Below are positions 33,688 to 42,097 of a stretch of 64,000 nt of DNA, piece by piece. The DNA is from Achromobacter animicus (lineage in GTDB: Bacteria > Pseudomonadota > Gammaproteobacteria > Burkholderiales > Burkholderiaceae_B). Positions within the stretch are counted from its first letter, which is position 1. Each line of letters opens with the position of its first letter. The notes under the pieces are model-generated. The model saw only the letters and a program-made list of their open reading frames with translations. It had not been told where the DNA came from and ran no database searches. The translations under genes and the position numbers were made by a program. The stretch is from contig NZ_CADIJM010000011.1 in NCBI RefSeq assembly GCF_902859585.1, forward strand, positions 92,026 to 156,025, in the 5' to 3' direction.

Positions 33688-34752
33688 TCAGTGCGGGAAC
33701 GGCCAGATCCTGAGCTTCTCCTTGCCGATGCTCCACAGCCGCGCCAGGCCGTGCGGCTCGGCGATCAGGAAGAACACGATCAGCGCGCCGAACACCATGT
33801 GCTCGATGTGGGCGGCGGTGTCCACCGACAGCGGCAGGCCAAGCATGTGCGGAATGTTGGACAGCGCCACGGGCACCAGCACGATGAACGCGGCGCCAAA
33901 GAAGCTGCCGATGATCGAACCCAGCCCGCCGATGATGACCATGAACAGCAGCTGGAACGAGCGGCCCAGGTCGAACGCCAGCGGCTCCCAGGAGCCCAGG
34001 TGGATATAGCCCCACAGCGCGCCGGCCACGCCCACGATGAACGAACTGACCGCGAACGCCGTCAGCTTGGCGTACATGGGCCGGATGCCGATGACCGATG
34101 CCGCCACGTCCATGTCGCGGATCGCCATCCACTGCCGGCCGATGGCGCCGCGCACCAGGTTCTTGGCCAGCAAGCTGAAGATGACAACCAGGATCAGCAC
34201 GAACAGGTACTTTTCCATGGCGCTTTGCACCGGCAGGCCAAAGGCCGTGAGCGGGGGCACCGACACGCTGCCCGAGGACGAATAGTTGGTGAAGAAGGGG
34301 ATGCGCAGGAACGCCCAGTCCACGAAGAACTGCGCCGCCAGCGTTGCCACCGCCAGATACAGGCCGCGGATGCGCAAACTGGGGATGCCGAAGATCACGC
34401 CGACGATGGTGGCAAAGCAGCCGCCCAACAAGATTTGCACCACGAGCGGCATGCCGGGAAAGCGCACGCCGAAGTTCCAGGCCGCATACGCACCCACCGC
34501 CATGAAGGCGCCCGTGCCCAGCGAGATCTGTCCGCAGTACCCGACCAGGATGTTCAGGCCCACGGCGGCCAGCGCCAGGATCAGGAACGGAATCAGGATG
34601 GCGCGCAGCAGGTAGTCGCTGGCCATGGCCGGAACGACGATGAACGCCACCGCCATCAGCAGCCAGATGAAGACGCGGTCCTGGCGGATCGGGAAGATCT
34701 GCTGGTCAGCGCGATAGCTGGTCTTGAATTGGCCGTTTTCGCGATAGAACAT
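33688..34752 (-). CDS. LIV-type ABC permease (LivM-like), system 1
   Basis: 354 residues, about ten hydrophobic segments, with the LivM marks LRAILIPFLILALAAVGLNILVGYCGQISLGTGAFMAVGAY and the EAA-like loop GIRPMYAKLTAFAVSSFIVGVAGALWG. Inner membrane; pairs with LivH to form the channel. 23 bases separate it from livH, and 140 bases with small hairpins separate it from the binding-protein gene. Confidence 0.93.
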   Translation of the reverse strand: MFYRENGQFKTSYRADQQIFPIRQDRVFIWLLMAVAFIVVPAMASDYLLRAILIPFLILALAAVGLNILVGYCGQISLGTGAFMAVGAYAAWNFGVRFPGMPLVVQILLGGCFATIVGVIFGIPSLRIRGLYLAVATLAAQFFVDWAFLRIPFFTNYSSSGSVSVPPLTAFGLPVQSAMEKYLFVLILVVIFSLLAKNLVRGAIGRQWMAIRDMDVAASVIGIRPMYAKLTAFAVSSFIVGVAGALWGYIHLGSWEPLAFDLGRSFQLLFMVIIGGLGSIIGSFFGAAFIVLVPVALSNIPHMLGLPLSVDTAAHIEHMVFGALIVFFLIAEPHGLARLWSIGKEKLRIWPFPH

Positions 34753-34775
34753 TTTTTATCCTCGGTGACGCAGGC

Positions 34776-35705
34776 TTAGACGCGGTCGATGATCTTCTCG
34801 CCGAACAGCCCTTGCGGACGGAACAGCAGGAACACCAGCGCCAGCACGTAGGCGAACCAGATTTCGATGCCGCCTCCCACCAGCGACCCCAGATAGACCT
34901 CGGACAGCTTTTCCCCCACGCCGATGATGAGGCCGCCCAGGATGGCGCCCGGCACTGACGTCAGGCCGCCCAGGATCACCACCGGCAGCGCGCGCAGCGC
35001 GGCGGTGGACAGCGTGAACTGCACGCCGAACTTCGATCCCCAGATGATCCCCGCCACCAGCGCCACCAGCCCCGCCACGCTCCACACGATCACCCAGATG
35101 CGGTTCAGCGGAATGCCGATCGACTGTGCGGCCTGGTGGTCGTCGGCCACGGCACGCAGCGCGCGGCCCGTCGAGGTGTACTGGAAGAACAGCGCCAGCG
35201 TCGCCACCAGCAGCGCGGCGATGACCGCCGCGGTCAGGTCTTCAAGGTTGATGAGCAGCCCCCCTTCGAACACCGAGTCCAGGATCATCAGCGGATCCTT
35301 GGGCATGCCGACGTTGATGGAGTACACCGAGCTGCCGAACGTGATCTGGCCGAGGCCGTCCAGGAAATAGCTGATGCCCAGCGTGGCCATCAACAGCGTC
35401 GTGGCTTCCTGGTTGACCAGGTGCCGCAGCACGAAGCGTTCGATCGCGACCGCCAGCAGGAACATCACGATGGCGCTGACGATGAACGCCAGCACGTTGG
35501 CCAGGATCATGTTGTCAAAGCCCAGCCAGCGCGGCAGCCATTCCGAAAAGCGCGCCATCGACAGCGCCGCCACCAGCACCATCGCGCCCTGCGCGAAGTT
35601 GAAGACGCCCGACGCCTTGAAGATCAGCACGAAGCCCAGGCCGATCAGCGCGTACAACATGCCGCTCATCAGGCCGCCGAATAAAGTCTCTAGAAAAAAT
35701 CCCAT
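34776..35705 (-). CDS. LIV-type ABC permease (LivH-like), system 1
   Basis: 309 residues, about eight membrane segments. The N-terminus (MGFFLETLFGGLMSGMLYAL, then IFKASGVFNFAQGAMVLVAAL) and the cytoplasmic coupling segment GIPLNRIWVIVWSVAGLVALVAGIIWG are typical of LivH. Inner membrane partner of the LivM-like protein. 24 bases downstream of livG. Confidence 0.93.
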   Translation of the reverse strand: MGFFLETLFGGLMSGMLYALIGLGFVLIFKASGVFNFAQGAMVLVAALSMARFSEWLPRWLGFDNMILANVLAFIVSAIVMFLLAVAIERFVLRHLVNQEATTLLMATLGISYFLDGLGQITFGSSVYSINVGMPKDPLMILDSVFEGGLLINLEDLTAAVIAALLVATLALFFQYTSTGRALRAVADDHQAAQSIGIPLNRIWVIVWSVAGLVALVAGIIWGSKFGVQFTLSTAALRALPVVILGGLTSVPGAILGGLIIGVGEKLSEVYLGSLVGGGIEIWFAYVLALVFLLFRPQGLFGEKIIDRV

Positions 35706-35729
35706 GTCTTTCCGCCTTGGTTGTCCGGC

Positions 35730-36527
35730 TTAGTGCGACACGCCGAGATAGGCGCGGATCACATCCTCGTTCGCCCGAACTTCATCGGGCTTGCCGTCGC
35801 CGATCTTTTTCCCGTAGTCCAGCACCACGACGCGATCCGAGATGTCCATGACCACGCCCATGTCGTGCTCGATCAGCACGATGGTCGTGCCGAACTCATC
35901 GTTCACATCCAGGATGAAGCGGCTCATGTCCTGCTTTTCCTCGATGTTCATCCCGGCCATCGGCTCGTCCAGCAGCAACAGACGCGGCTCCATCGCCAGC
36001 GCTCGGCCCAGGTCGACGCGCTTTTGCAGCCCGTAGGGCAGGCGGCCCACCGGCGTCTTGCGATAGGCCTGGATTTCCAGGAAGTCGATGATGTTCTCGA
36101 CAAACTCGCGGTGCTGCATCTCTTCGCGCTCGGCCGGCCCCAGGCGGAACGCCTGCGCCAGCAGGCCGCTCTTCATGCGCAGGTTGCGGCCGGTCATGAT
36201 GTTGTCCAGCACGCTCATGCCCTTGAACAGCGCCAGGTTCTGGAACGTGCGCGCGATGCCCATTTCAGCGGCGCGGCGCGGGTTCATCCGCGAAAACCGC
36301 TCGCCGCGAAACGCGATGCCGCCTTGCTGCGGCGTGTACACGCCGTTGATGACGTTGAGCATCGAGCTCTTGCCCGCGCCGTTGGGCCCGATGATGGCGC
36401 GGATCTCGTGCTCGCGCACGTTGAAGGAAATGTCGGTCAGCGCCTTCACGCCGCCGAAAGACAGGGAGATGTTCTGCATGTCCAGCATGACATCGCCGAT
36501 ACGCTGGTCGCGGTCGTTAGTGCTCAT
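35730..36527 (-). CDS. LIV-type ABC transporter ATPase (LivG-like), system 1
   Basis: 265 residues: Walker A GPNGAGKSSMLNVINGVY, Q-loop ARTFQNLALFKGMSVLDNI, signature LPYGLQKRVDLGRAL (here L-P-Y-G-L-Q, a LivG-type variant), Walker B LLLLDEPMAGMN, H-loop VLIEHDMG. The start at 36527 gives MSTNDRDQRIG. It begins five bases after the stop of the long acyl-CoA ligase gene, hence cotranscription is certain in practice. Confidence 0.93.
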   Translation of the reverse strand: MSTNDRDQRIGDVMLDMQNISLSFGGVKALTDISFNVREHEIRAIIGPNGAGKSSMLNVINGVYTPQQGGIAFRGERFSRMNPRRAAEMGIARTFQNLALFKGMSVLDNIMTGRNLRMKSGLLAQAFRLGPAEREEMQHREFVENIIDFLEIQAYRKTPVGRLPYGLQKRVDLGRALAMEPRLLLLDEPMAGMNIEEKQDMSRFILDVNDEFGTTIVLIEHDMGVVMDISDRVVVLDYGKKIGDGKPDEVRANEDVIRAYLGVSH

Positions 36528-36532
36528 GTTCT

Positions 36533-38509
36533 TTACGCGGCTCGGGCGGTGATGGCGGGAAACGTCTTGACCGGATGGATCCGCAGATCCGCCGAAATCT
36601 TGCCGGTGCGTCCGTCTTCGAATTTCACTTCGGTCTCGATGAACTGCGACTGCTTGCCGCCAAAGAGCGCGTCGATCAGCACGCCGTACTTCTGCGCGAT
36701 GAAGGCGCGGCGCACCTTGCGCGTGCGGGTCAGCTCGTCGTCGTCCGGGTCCAGTTCCTTGTGCAGGATCAGGAAACGGCTGACCTGCGACGCCGCCAGC
36801 TTGGGATCCGTCGCGAGATCCGCGTTGACCTGCTCCACGCACTCGGCGATCAGCTGGTAGACCTCGTCCTTGCCCGCCAGGTCGGTGTAGCCGGCGTACG
36901 GCAGGCCACGGCGTTCAGCCCAGTTGCCCACAGCTTCCAGATCGATGTTGATGAACGCGCACACGTCTTCGCGGTTGGCGCCGAACGCCACCGCTTCCTT
37001 GATGTGCTGGAAGAACTTGAGCTTGTTCTCGATGTACTTGGGCGCAAACAGGCTGCCGTTGGCCAGCTTGCCCACGTCCTTGGCGCGATCGATGATCTTG
37101 AGCTGCCCATCGGTATCCAGATAGCCCGCGTCGCCCGTGTGGAACCAGCCGTCGGCGCTGCGCGCTTCGGCCGTGGCGTCGGGATTGCGGTAGTACTCCT
37201 TGAAGAGCCCCGGGCTCTTGACGAGGATCTCGCCGTTGTCGGCCACGCGAATCTCCACGCCCGCCACCGGCGGTCCGACGGTGTCGTCGCGAACCTGGCC
37301 ATCGGGCTGCACGCAGACGAACACCGAGGTTTCGGTGGAGCCGTACAGCTGCTTCAGGTTGATGCCGATGGAGCGGTAGAACACAAAGAGGTCTGGACCG
37401 ATGGCTTCGCCGGCCGTGTACGCCACGCGCACGCGGCTCATGCCCAGCGCGTTGCGCAGCGGACCGTAGATCAGCACGTTGCCCACCGCGTAGCGCATGC
37501 GGTCCCAGGCGTTGACGGATTCACCGTCCAGGATCTTCGTGCCAACGCGGCGCGCCAGCTTCATGCACGCCGCGAACAGCTTGCGCTTGAGATAGCCCGC
37601 GTCCTCCATGCGGATCATCACATGCGTCAGCAAGCCTTCCAGCACGCGTGGCGGCGCGAAGTAATAGGTGGGGCCAATATCGCGCATGTCGATCGACACG
37701 GTGTCGGGCGACTCGGGATGATTCACCGTGAAGCCCGTGACCAGCAACTGCGTGTACGAGAACATGTTCTGCCCGATCCAGGCGGGCGGCAGATAGGCCA
37801 GCACGTCTTCCTGGTCGGTCAGCTTTTCCATTTCTGACACGGCGCGCGCGCGGTCGATGAGCGCATGGTGCGTCAGCACCACGCCCTTCGGCTTGCCCGT
37901 CGTGCCGGACGTATAAAACATGGCCGCGGGGTCATGCGGCTGCACGGCAGCGACGGCGCGCGCGTAGAAGTCGGGATGCTTGGCGGCATATTCACTGCCC
38001 AGCGCTTCCAGTTGCTCATACGACAGCAGCATGGGATCGGCGTAATGGCGCAGGCCGCGCGGGTCGTCGAACACGACATGCTTGAGCGCAGGGCACTGTT
38101 CGCGCACCTCGATCATCTTGTCGACCTGCTCCTGGTCCTCGACGATCGCAACGCTGATCTCCGCATCCTGCAGCACGTACACCATTTCCTGCGCGACCGC
38201 GTCCTGATAGAGCGGAACAGGGATGGCGCCGAGCGATTGCGCGGCCATCATGGCCATGTAGAGGCGCGGGCGGTTTTCACCGATGACGGCGACGTGCATG
38301 CCGGGCTGAATGCCGAGCGATGCAAGACCCTGCGCGACGTGACGGACATGCTCCGCCACTTCGGACCAGGTCAGGGTTTGCCAGATCCCCAGGTCTTTCT
38401 CTCGTATCGCGGGCCGCGACCCACGAACGTTGGCATGCGCGAGCAGCAGCGCCGGAAAGGTGTCCGGCGCCGCCGGCACCTGTGCAGATGCGGGCGATGA
38501 ATGTGCCAC
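36533..38509 (-). CDS. Long-chain-type AMP-dependent acid-CoA ligase, first gene of transporter operon
   Basis: 658-residue ANL ligase: P-loop AMFYTSGTTGKPKGVVLTHH, A5-type KQLYGSTETSVFV, DGWFHTGDAGYLDTDGQLKIIDRAKDVGKLANG (A7/A8), LARTRKVRRAF near the C-terminus. Large ligases of this type activate fatty or aryl acids. GTG at 38509 is chosen for its GGAGGAGA ribosome site and for the start VAHSSPASAQ; the open frame to 38659 runs into the promoter region. With the PaaK-like gene at the far end the operon carries two different acid-CoA ligases. Confidence 0.9.
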   Translation of the reverse strand: MAHSSPASAQVPAAPDTFPALLLAHANVRGSRPAIREKDLGIWQTLTWSEVAEHVRHVAQGLASLGIQPGMHVAVIGENRPRLYMAMMAAQSLGAIPVPLYQDAVAQEMVYVLQDAEISVAIVEDQEQVDKMIEVREQCPALKHVVFDDPRGLRHYADPMLLSYEQLEALGSEYAAKHPDFYARAVAAVQPHDPAAMFYTSGTTGKPKGVVLTHHALIDRARAVSEMEKLTDQEDVLAYLPPAWIGQNMFSYTQLLVTGFTVNHPESPDTVSIDMRDIGPTYYFAPPRVLEGLLTHVMIRMEDAGYLKRKLFAACMKLARRVGTKILDGESVNAWDRMRYAVGNVLIYGPLRNALGMSRVRVAYTAGEAIGPDLFVFYRSIGINLKQLYGSTETSVFVCVQPDGQVRDDTVGPPVAGVEIRVADNGEILVKSPGLFKEYYRNPDATAEARSADGWFHTGDAGYLDTDGQLKIIDRAKDVGKLANGSLFAPKYIENKLKFFQHIKEAVAFGANREDVCAFINIDLEAVGNWAERRGLPYAGYTDLAGKDEVYQLIAECVEQVNADLATDPKLAASQVSRFLILHKELDPDDDELTRTRKVRRAFIAQKYGVLIDALFGGKQSQFIETEVKFEDGRTGKISADLRIHPVKTFPAITARAA

Positions 38510-38582
38510 GTTGTCTCCTCCGGTTTGGGCGCATCGCGCGCAGTGCCTGCAATGAAGCGGCGGTTGCGGCGGTGTGCTTGAC

Positions 38583-38640
38583 CAGTTGGTTTTAGATTTA
38601 CGGCAGGAGTTAAGGTATAAGGTTGGGTTGCTACCAACTG
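38583..38640. promoter_or_regulatory. Split inverted repeat in ligase/crp divergent promoter
   Basis: CAGTTGGT (38583-38590) and ACCAACTG (38633-38640) are exact inverted copies 42 bases apart between the divergent ligase operon and the Crp/Fnr gene. Also GTTGG/CCAAC at 38622-38637. Possible operator half-sites for the neighbouring regulator; not the canonical TGTGA or TTGAT Crp/Fnr box. Confidence 0.4.
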
Positions 38641-38680
38641 TCACCATCGCGACATTCAAGGACCTTTTAGGGTATTCCCG

Positions 38681-39388
38681 ATGCAGCTATCCGACTCCCT
38701 GCAACTCGCCGCCGCCTGGTTCCGCGTGCTCAACGCCGAACAGCAAGCGCGCGTGGAGCGGGACCTTTCCGTGCAGCAGGTCGTTGCCGGATCGATCATA
38801 GAGCGCAAAGGCGAACTCGCCCAGGCTTGGATCGGCGTACTGGCGGGACTGGTGAAGGTGTCGGTGGGCAACTCGGAAGGCAAGGTTGCATCGCTGACGG
38901 GCGTGCCCGCCGGCGGCTGGATCGGCGAGGGCTCGCTGCTGAAACGCGAGGTCCGCAAGTACGACATCGTGGCGCTGCGCGATTCGGTGGTGGCGCGCCT
39001 GCCGGGCACGACGTTCGACTGGTTGCTGGATACCAGTATTCCGTTCAACCGGTACCTGCTGCATCAATTGAACGAGCGCGTGGCGCAGTTCATCGGCAAG
39101 GCGGAGTACGACCGTCTGCTCGATCCCGATGCGCGCGTGGCCCGCTGTCTGGCCGAGCTCTTCAACCCTTTGCTGTATCCGGGCATGGGGATGCGACTGA
39201 CGATTACACAGGAAGAAGTCGGCTATCTGGCCCGGGTGTCACGTCAGCGCGCGAACCAGGCGCTGCGCAAGCTGGAGGAGGCGGGGCTGCTGAACGTGGA
39301 ATACGGGGCGGTTCGGGTGCTGGACCTGGACGGGCTGAAGCAATACGGCTCGGACCGCGGCGCGGTGGAAGCGGAGCAGGCGGCGTAA
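38681..39388 (+). CDS. Crp/Fnr family transcriptional regulator
   Basis: 235 residues: a cyclic-nucleotide-binding-like jelly roll (IERKGELAQAWIGVLAGLVKVSVG, PAGGWIGEGSLLKREVRKYDIVAL) and a C-terminal winged helix (LTITQEEVGYLARVSRQRANQALRKLEEAGLLNVEYGAVRVLD). The cAMP arginine-serine motif and the Fnr cysteine cluster are not seen, so the effector is unknown. Divergent from the ligase/transporter operon, hence its likely regulator. Confidence 0.9.
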   Translation: MQLSDSLQLAAAWFRVLNAEQQARVERDLSVQQVVAGSIIERKGELAQAWIGVLAGLVKVSVGNSEGKVASLTGVPAGGWIGEGSLLKREVRKYDIVALRDSVVARLPGTTFDWLLDTSIPFNRYLLHQLNERVAQFIGKAEYDRLLDPDARVARCLAELFNPLLYPGMGMRLTITQEEVGYLARVSRQRANQALRKLEEAGLLNVEYGAVRVLDLDGLKQYGSDRGAVEAEQAA

Positions 39389-39428
39389 TCGTTATCAGGA
39401 CTTAAAAAAAGTGTTGACGATAAATCGC

Positions 39429-39438
39429 GCGCTATTTA
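39429..39438. promoter_or_regulatory. Candidate OhrR half-site upstream of ohrR
   Basis: GCGCTATTTA ends eleven bases before the ohrR ATG. The exact reverse complement recurs before ohr at 39945-39954. Both sit in AT-rich promoter sequence, supporting shared (auto)regulation by OhrR. Confidence 0.55.
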
Positions 39439-39448
39439 ATATCGCACC

Positions 39449-39910
39449 ATGAAATCCAGAAACAAGACCAAAGCCGCATTCAACCCGCTGCTGCTGGACA
39501 GCCAGTTGTGCTTCGCCTTGTACTCGACCTCGCTGGCGATGAACAAGGTGTACCGCAAGCTGCTGAGCGGGCTGGACCTGACCTACCCGCAATACCTGGT
39601 GATGCTGGTGCTGTGGGAAGGCGACGAAATTACGGTGACGGATATCGGCAGCCGCCTGTTTCTGGATTCGGCCACGCTGACGCCGCTGCTTAAACGCCTG
39701 GAGGCCGCGGGACTGGTGACGCGCAAGCGCGCCGTGACCGACGAACGCCAGGTGATCGTGGGCCTGACGAAACAGGGCCGCGATCTGCGCGAAAAGGCCG
39801 AAGCGGTGCCGCACGCGGTTGGCGCGGCAGCGCAGTGTTCGCTGGACGAAGCGCAGGGCATGACGAAGATGCTGCACGCGCTGCGGGAGAAGCTGGCCGG
39901 AAGTCTTTGA
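39449..39910 (+). CDS. ohrR: OhrR, MarR-family organic peroxide sensor
   Basis: A 153-residue MarR-fold repressor. N-terminal [18 protein letters not shown] holds Cys21, the reactive cysteine of OhrR; Cys130 late in the protein makes it a two-Cys (Xanthomonas-type) sensor. The wing and recognition helix are [36 protein letters not shown]. Organic hydroperoxide oxidation forms an inter-subunit disulfide and releases DNA. Same strand and 163 bases upstream of ohr, with a shared 10-bp motif in both promoters. Confidence 0.95.
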   Translation: MKSRNKTKAAFNPLLLDSQLCFALYSTSLAMNKVYRKLLSGLDLTYPQYLVMLVLWEGDEITVTDIGSRLFLDSATLTPLLKRLEAAGLVTRKRAVTDERQVIVGLTKQGRDLREKAEAVPHAVGAAAQCSLDEAQGMTKMLHALREKLAGSL

Positions 39911-39944
39911 GGTTGTGGGTGATGACTGTCATCATCCGGTTTTA

Positions 39945-39954
39945 TAAATAGCGC
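39945..39954. promoter_or_regulatory. Candidate OhrR half-site upstream of ohr
   Basis: TAAATAGCGC, exact inverted copy of the motif before ohrR, inside an AT-rich stretch (39940-39985) that also contains ACTATTTAAAG. Likely operator/promoter of ohr. Confidence 0.55.
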
Positions 39955-40073
39955 ACGATATTGTTGTTCACTATTTAAAGTCTTAAGCAAGTCGCAAGTT
40001 CATCGTTGACCGCCAACACGGGAAGGGTCCCGCAAGGCAAGCAGTACAAACTTTCATTCAAAGGAACCACACC

Positions 40074-40499
40074 ATGTCGATCGAAAAAGTCCTCTACCGC
40101 GCCAACGCCACCGCCACCGGAGGCCGTGAAGGCCGTGGCGTCAGCGACGACGGCAACCTGGACGTCAAGCTGACCACCCCCCGCGAACTGGGCGGCGCCG
40201 GCGCAGCAGGCACGAACCCCGAACAACTGTTCGCCGTCGGCTACTCGGCCTGCTTCCTGGGCGCGATGAAGTTCGTCGCCAACCGCGACAAGATCGCGAT
40301 CCCGGCGGACGTGTCGGTGAACGGCATCGTCGGCATCGGCGCGATTCCGACGGGTTTCGGCATCGAAGCGGAACTGAAGATCTCGCTGCCGGGCCTGGAC
40401 CGCGCAGAAGCCGAAAAGCTGGTCGCGGCTGCACACATCGTGTGCCCGTACTCGAACGCAACGCGCGGCAACATTGATGTGACGCTGACGATCGTTTGA
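40074..40499 (+). CDS. ohr: Organic hydroperoxide resistance protein Ohr
   Basis: A 141-residue Ohr/OsmC-fold thiol peroxidase that reduces fatty-acid and other organic hydroperoxides using lipoylated proteins. Catalytic Cys60 ([11 protein letters not shown]) and resolving Cys124 ([13 protein letters not shown]) are present, as are Arg19 (GGREG) and Glu50 which orient the peroxide. AAAGGAA lies before the ATG. Downstream, at 40594, begins a structured repeat. Confidence 0.96.
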   Translation: MSIEKVLYRANATATGGREGRGVSDDGNLDVKLTTPRELGGAGAAGTNPEQLFAVGYSACFLGAMKFVANRDKIAIPADVSVNGIVGIGAIPTGFGIEAELKISLPGLDRAEAEKLVAAAHIVCPYSNATRGNIDVTLTIV

Positions 40500-40593
40500 G
40501 GGTGACGTCGCATCGAGAGTGATGCGACGTGAGCGTGGGCCTTGCAGGTGAAGACTGATTTGGTCGGTTGCCTGCAGAGGCCCATTTTCTTTT

Positions 40594-40775
40594 GGCGCGC
40601 TACGAAGCTCTTCGTAGGTCGCCCGACGCCGCGGTCACCGTGGGCACGATCGCCCACGATTGCGGTCCGGAGCCTTCGCTCCGGACTCCCCCTTCCTCAT
40701 CCTCGTCCTCGCCTGCGGCGACTCCTACGGATTCCGTCGGGCGCATCGACGGCGCTCGCGCCCACGGTGACCGCG
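40594..40775 (+). repeat. Structured dispersed repeat, copy A
   Basis: Chain of hairpins: CTACGAA-gctc-TTCGTAG (40600-40617), CGTGGGC-acgatc-GCCCACG (40639-40658), GTCCGGAGC-cttc-GCTCCGGAC (40665-40686). A 16-base arm at 40630-40645 is matched exactly in inverse at 40760-40775, enclosing the whole core. 40594-40690 is nearly identical to copy B (63762-63859). The core ends (40656-40674 and 40724-40747) also occur in copy C. Starts 95 bases past the ohr stop. Confidence 0.8.
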
Positions 40776-40846
40776 ACGCCGTGCTACGAGGGTCTTTGGT
40801 TTGGGCGCTACAAGACCTGTGGTCAGGGAAGGAGGTCTGCGAGGCC

Positions 40847-40881
40847 GCCGAATTGCTGCCGCCCGGGCGGCGGCAATCGGC
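40847..40881. repeat. GC-rich palindrome
   Basis: Near-perfect 26-bp palindrome at 40852-40877 (only T40857/G40872 is a wobble), extended by GCCG/CGGC on both sides. No U-tract on either strand. Confidence 0.7.
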
Positions 40882-40954
40882 ATCGGAGCTGCGGTTCGTC
40901 GGTGCGGTGTGCGCTTGCGCGCGTGCGGAGAGCGGCTTGCGAATGGTGCTCGTC

Positions 40955-40967
40955 AGTGTCAGACACT
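40955..40967. repeat. Short perfect palindrome
   Basis: AGTGTC-A-GACACT. Could be a protein-binding site; no gene starts nearby. Confidence 0.5.
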
Positions 40968-41056
40968 AAACGTTGCCATAGGCAAGAACCCAACCACATC
41001 GCAGCCACACGCGAAGCGTCATCGCTCCGACGCAAGACGCCGCGTAAGCCCCCGAA

Positions 41057-41086
41057 GGCCGCCCGCGCGGCCGCCGCGGGCGGGCC
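41057..41086. repeat. GC-rich imperfect palindrome
   Basis: A 30-base imperfect palindrome bounded by GGCC at both ends, with CCCGC/GCGGG arms. Function unknown. Confidence 0.5.
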
Positions 41087-41179
41087 CCGCAAGATCTTTC
41101 TCTCTCCCCCACCGTGGGCAAGAACCTAAAGAACCCAACTCGCCCCGCCACCGGTAAAGCTGAATCAACTGGAGCCTGT

Positions 41180-41299
41180 CGCAGCGGGGGCCGGGGTGCG
41201 CGGGGCGTGTAGATGCGCCCGACGGAAACCGTAGGGAGCCGAAGGCGGACGAGGCTCCGGACCGCAATCGTAGCCCCGCGCACCCCGGCCCCCGCTGCG
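41180..41299 (-). repeat. Structured dispersed repeat, copy C
   Basis: Perfect 26-base inverted repeat, arms 41181-41206 and 41273-41298 (27 bp with the C41180/G41299 pair), enclosing a 66-base core. Read on the minus strand the core begins with the 19 bases shared with copies A and B (41253-41271) and ends with a 24-base block matching copy A at 23 positions (41212-41235). The arms are unrelated to those of copy A. It lies 58 bases past the livF2 stop, in that gene's sense orientation. Confidence 0.85.
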
Positions 41300-41356
41300 G
41301 CGGGCGTCTAAAGACCCCCCCTCACCGCCAGCCGAATAACGCCACAGCCAACCCCC

Positions 41357-42079
41357 TCAATGCCCCCCACCCAAATAAGCCGCAACCACAGCCGGATCAT
41401 GCTTCAACTTCTCCGCACTCCCATGCACAGAAATCCGCCCGTTTTCCAGCACATACCCATAATCCGCCACATTCAACGCCGCCGCCGCAAACTGCTCCAC
41501 CAGCAGCATCGTCACGCCTTCCTCCTTGAGCCGCGCAATAATCCGGAACACCTCTTCAACCAGAATCGGCGCCAGTCCCATCGAAGGCTCGTCCAGCAGC
41601 ACCAATTCCGGATTTAGCATCACCGCGCGCGCCATGGCCAGCATCTGCTGTTCACCGCCCGACAGCGTCCCAGCCAGCTGATCGCGCCGTTCCTTCAAAC
41701 GCGGGAACAGATCCATCGCCCGCCCCAGATCAGCTTGAACGTCACCCTTAGGCCGGCTACCCGTCAGACGCGGAAACGCACCCAGCAGCAGGTTGTCAGT
41801 CACCGACAGCGTAGGAAACACCCGGCGCCCCTCCGGCGAATGCGCCAGCCCTAGCCGCGCGATGCGATGCGACTCCATCCCATCGATCCGCTTGCTACCC
41901 AGCGTGATCTCCCCCGCCGTCGGCCGGATCATCCCCGACAGGGCCCGCATCGTCGTCGTCTTCCCAGCCCCGTTCGAGCCGATCAACGTCACCACCTTGG
42001 CTTTCGGCACTTCCATGCTGATGCCGTGCAGCACCTTCACCTTCCCGTAGCCTGCTTCCAGATTCTTGATCGATAGCAT
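41357..42079 (-). CDS. LIV-type ABC transporter ATPase (LivF-like), system 2
   Basis: 240 residues: Walker A GSNGAGKTTTMRALSGMI, LAHSPEGRRVFPTLSVTDNLL, signature LSGGEQQMLAMARAVM, Walker B VLLDEPSMGLAP, LLVEQFAAAAL at the H-loop position. Usual LivF length. Last gene of the four-gene minus-strand system 2; starts 18 bases after the permease-ATPase fusion. Confidence 0.94.
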   Translation of the reverse strand: MLSIKNLEAGYGKVKVLHGISMEVPKAKVVTLIGSNGAGKTTTMRALSGMIRPTAGEITLGSKRIDGMESHRIARLGLAHSPEGRRVFPTLSVTDNLLLGAFPRLTGSRPKGDVQADLGRAMDLFPRLKERRDQLAGTLSGGEQQMLAMARAVMLNPELVLLDEPSMGLAPILVEEVFRIIARLKEEGVTMLLVEQFAAAALNVADYGYVLENGRISVHGSAEKLKHDPAVVAAYLGGGH

Positions 42080-42097
42080 CTTCTTGTCCCCTTGGCG

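Larger units (their letters stand above)
40500..41356. other. Gene-free palindrome-rich region
   Basis: 857 bases between ohr and livF2 with no supportable gene: the short open frames here are all GC-driven and mutually inconsistent. It holds two copies of a dispersed structured repeat (40594-40775 and 41180-41299, opposite orientations) and at least three further strong palindromes. No transposase or known RNA gene recognised. Confidence 0.75.

Noticed and set aside
40542-41129. Open frame through the repeat-rich spacer
   Set aside because: Arg/Pro/Ser-rich translation across hairpins, no ribosome site; overlapping frames equally open.
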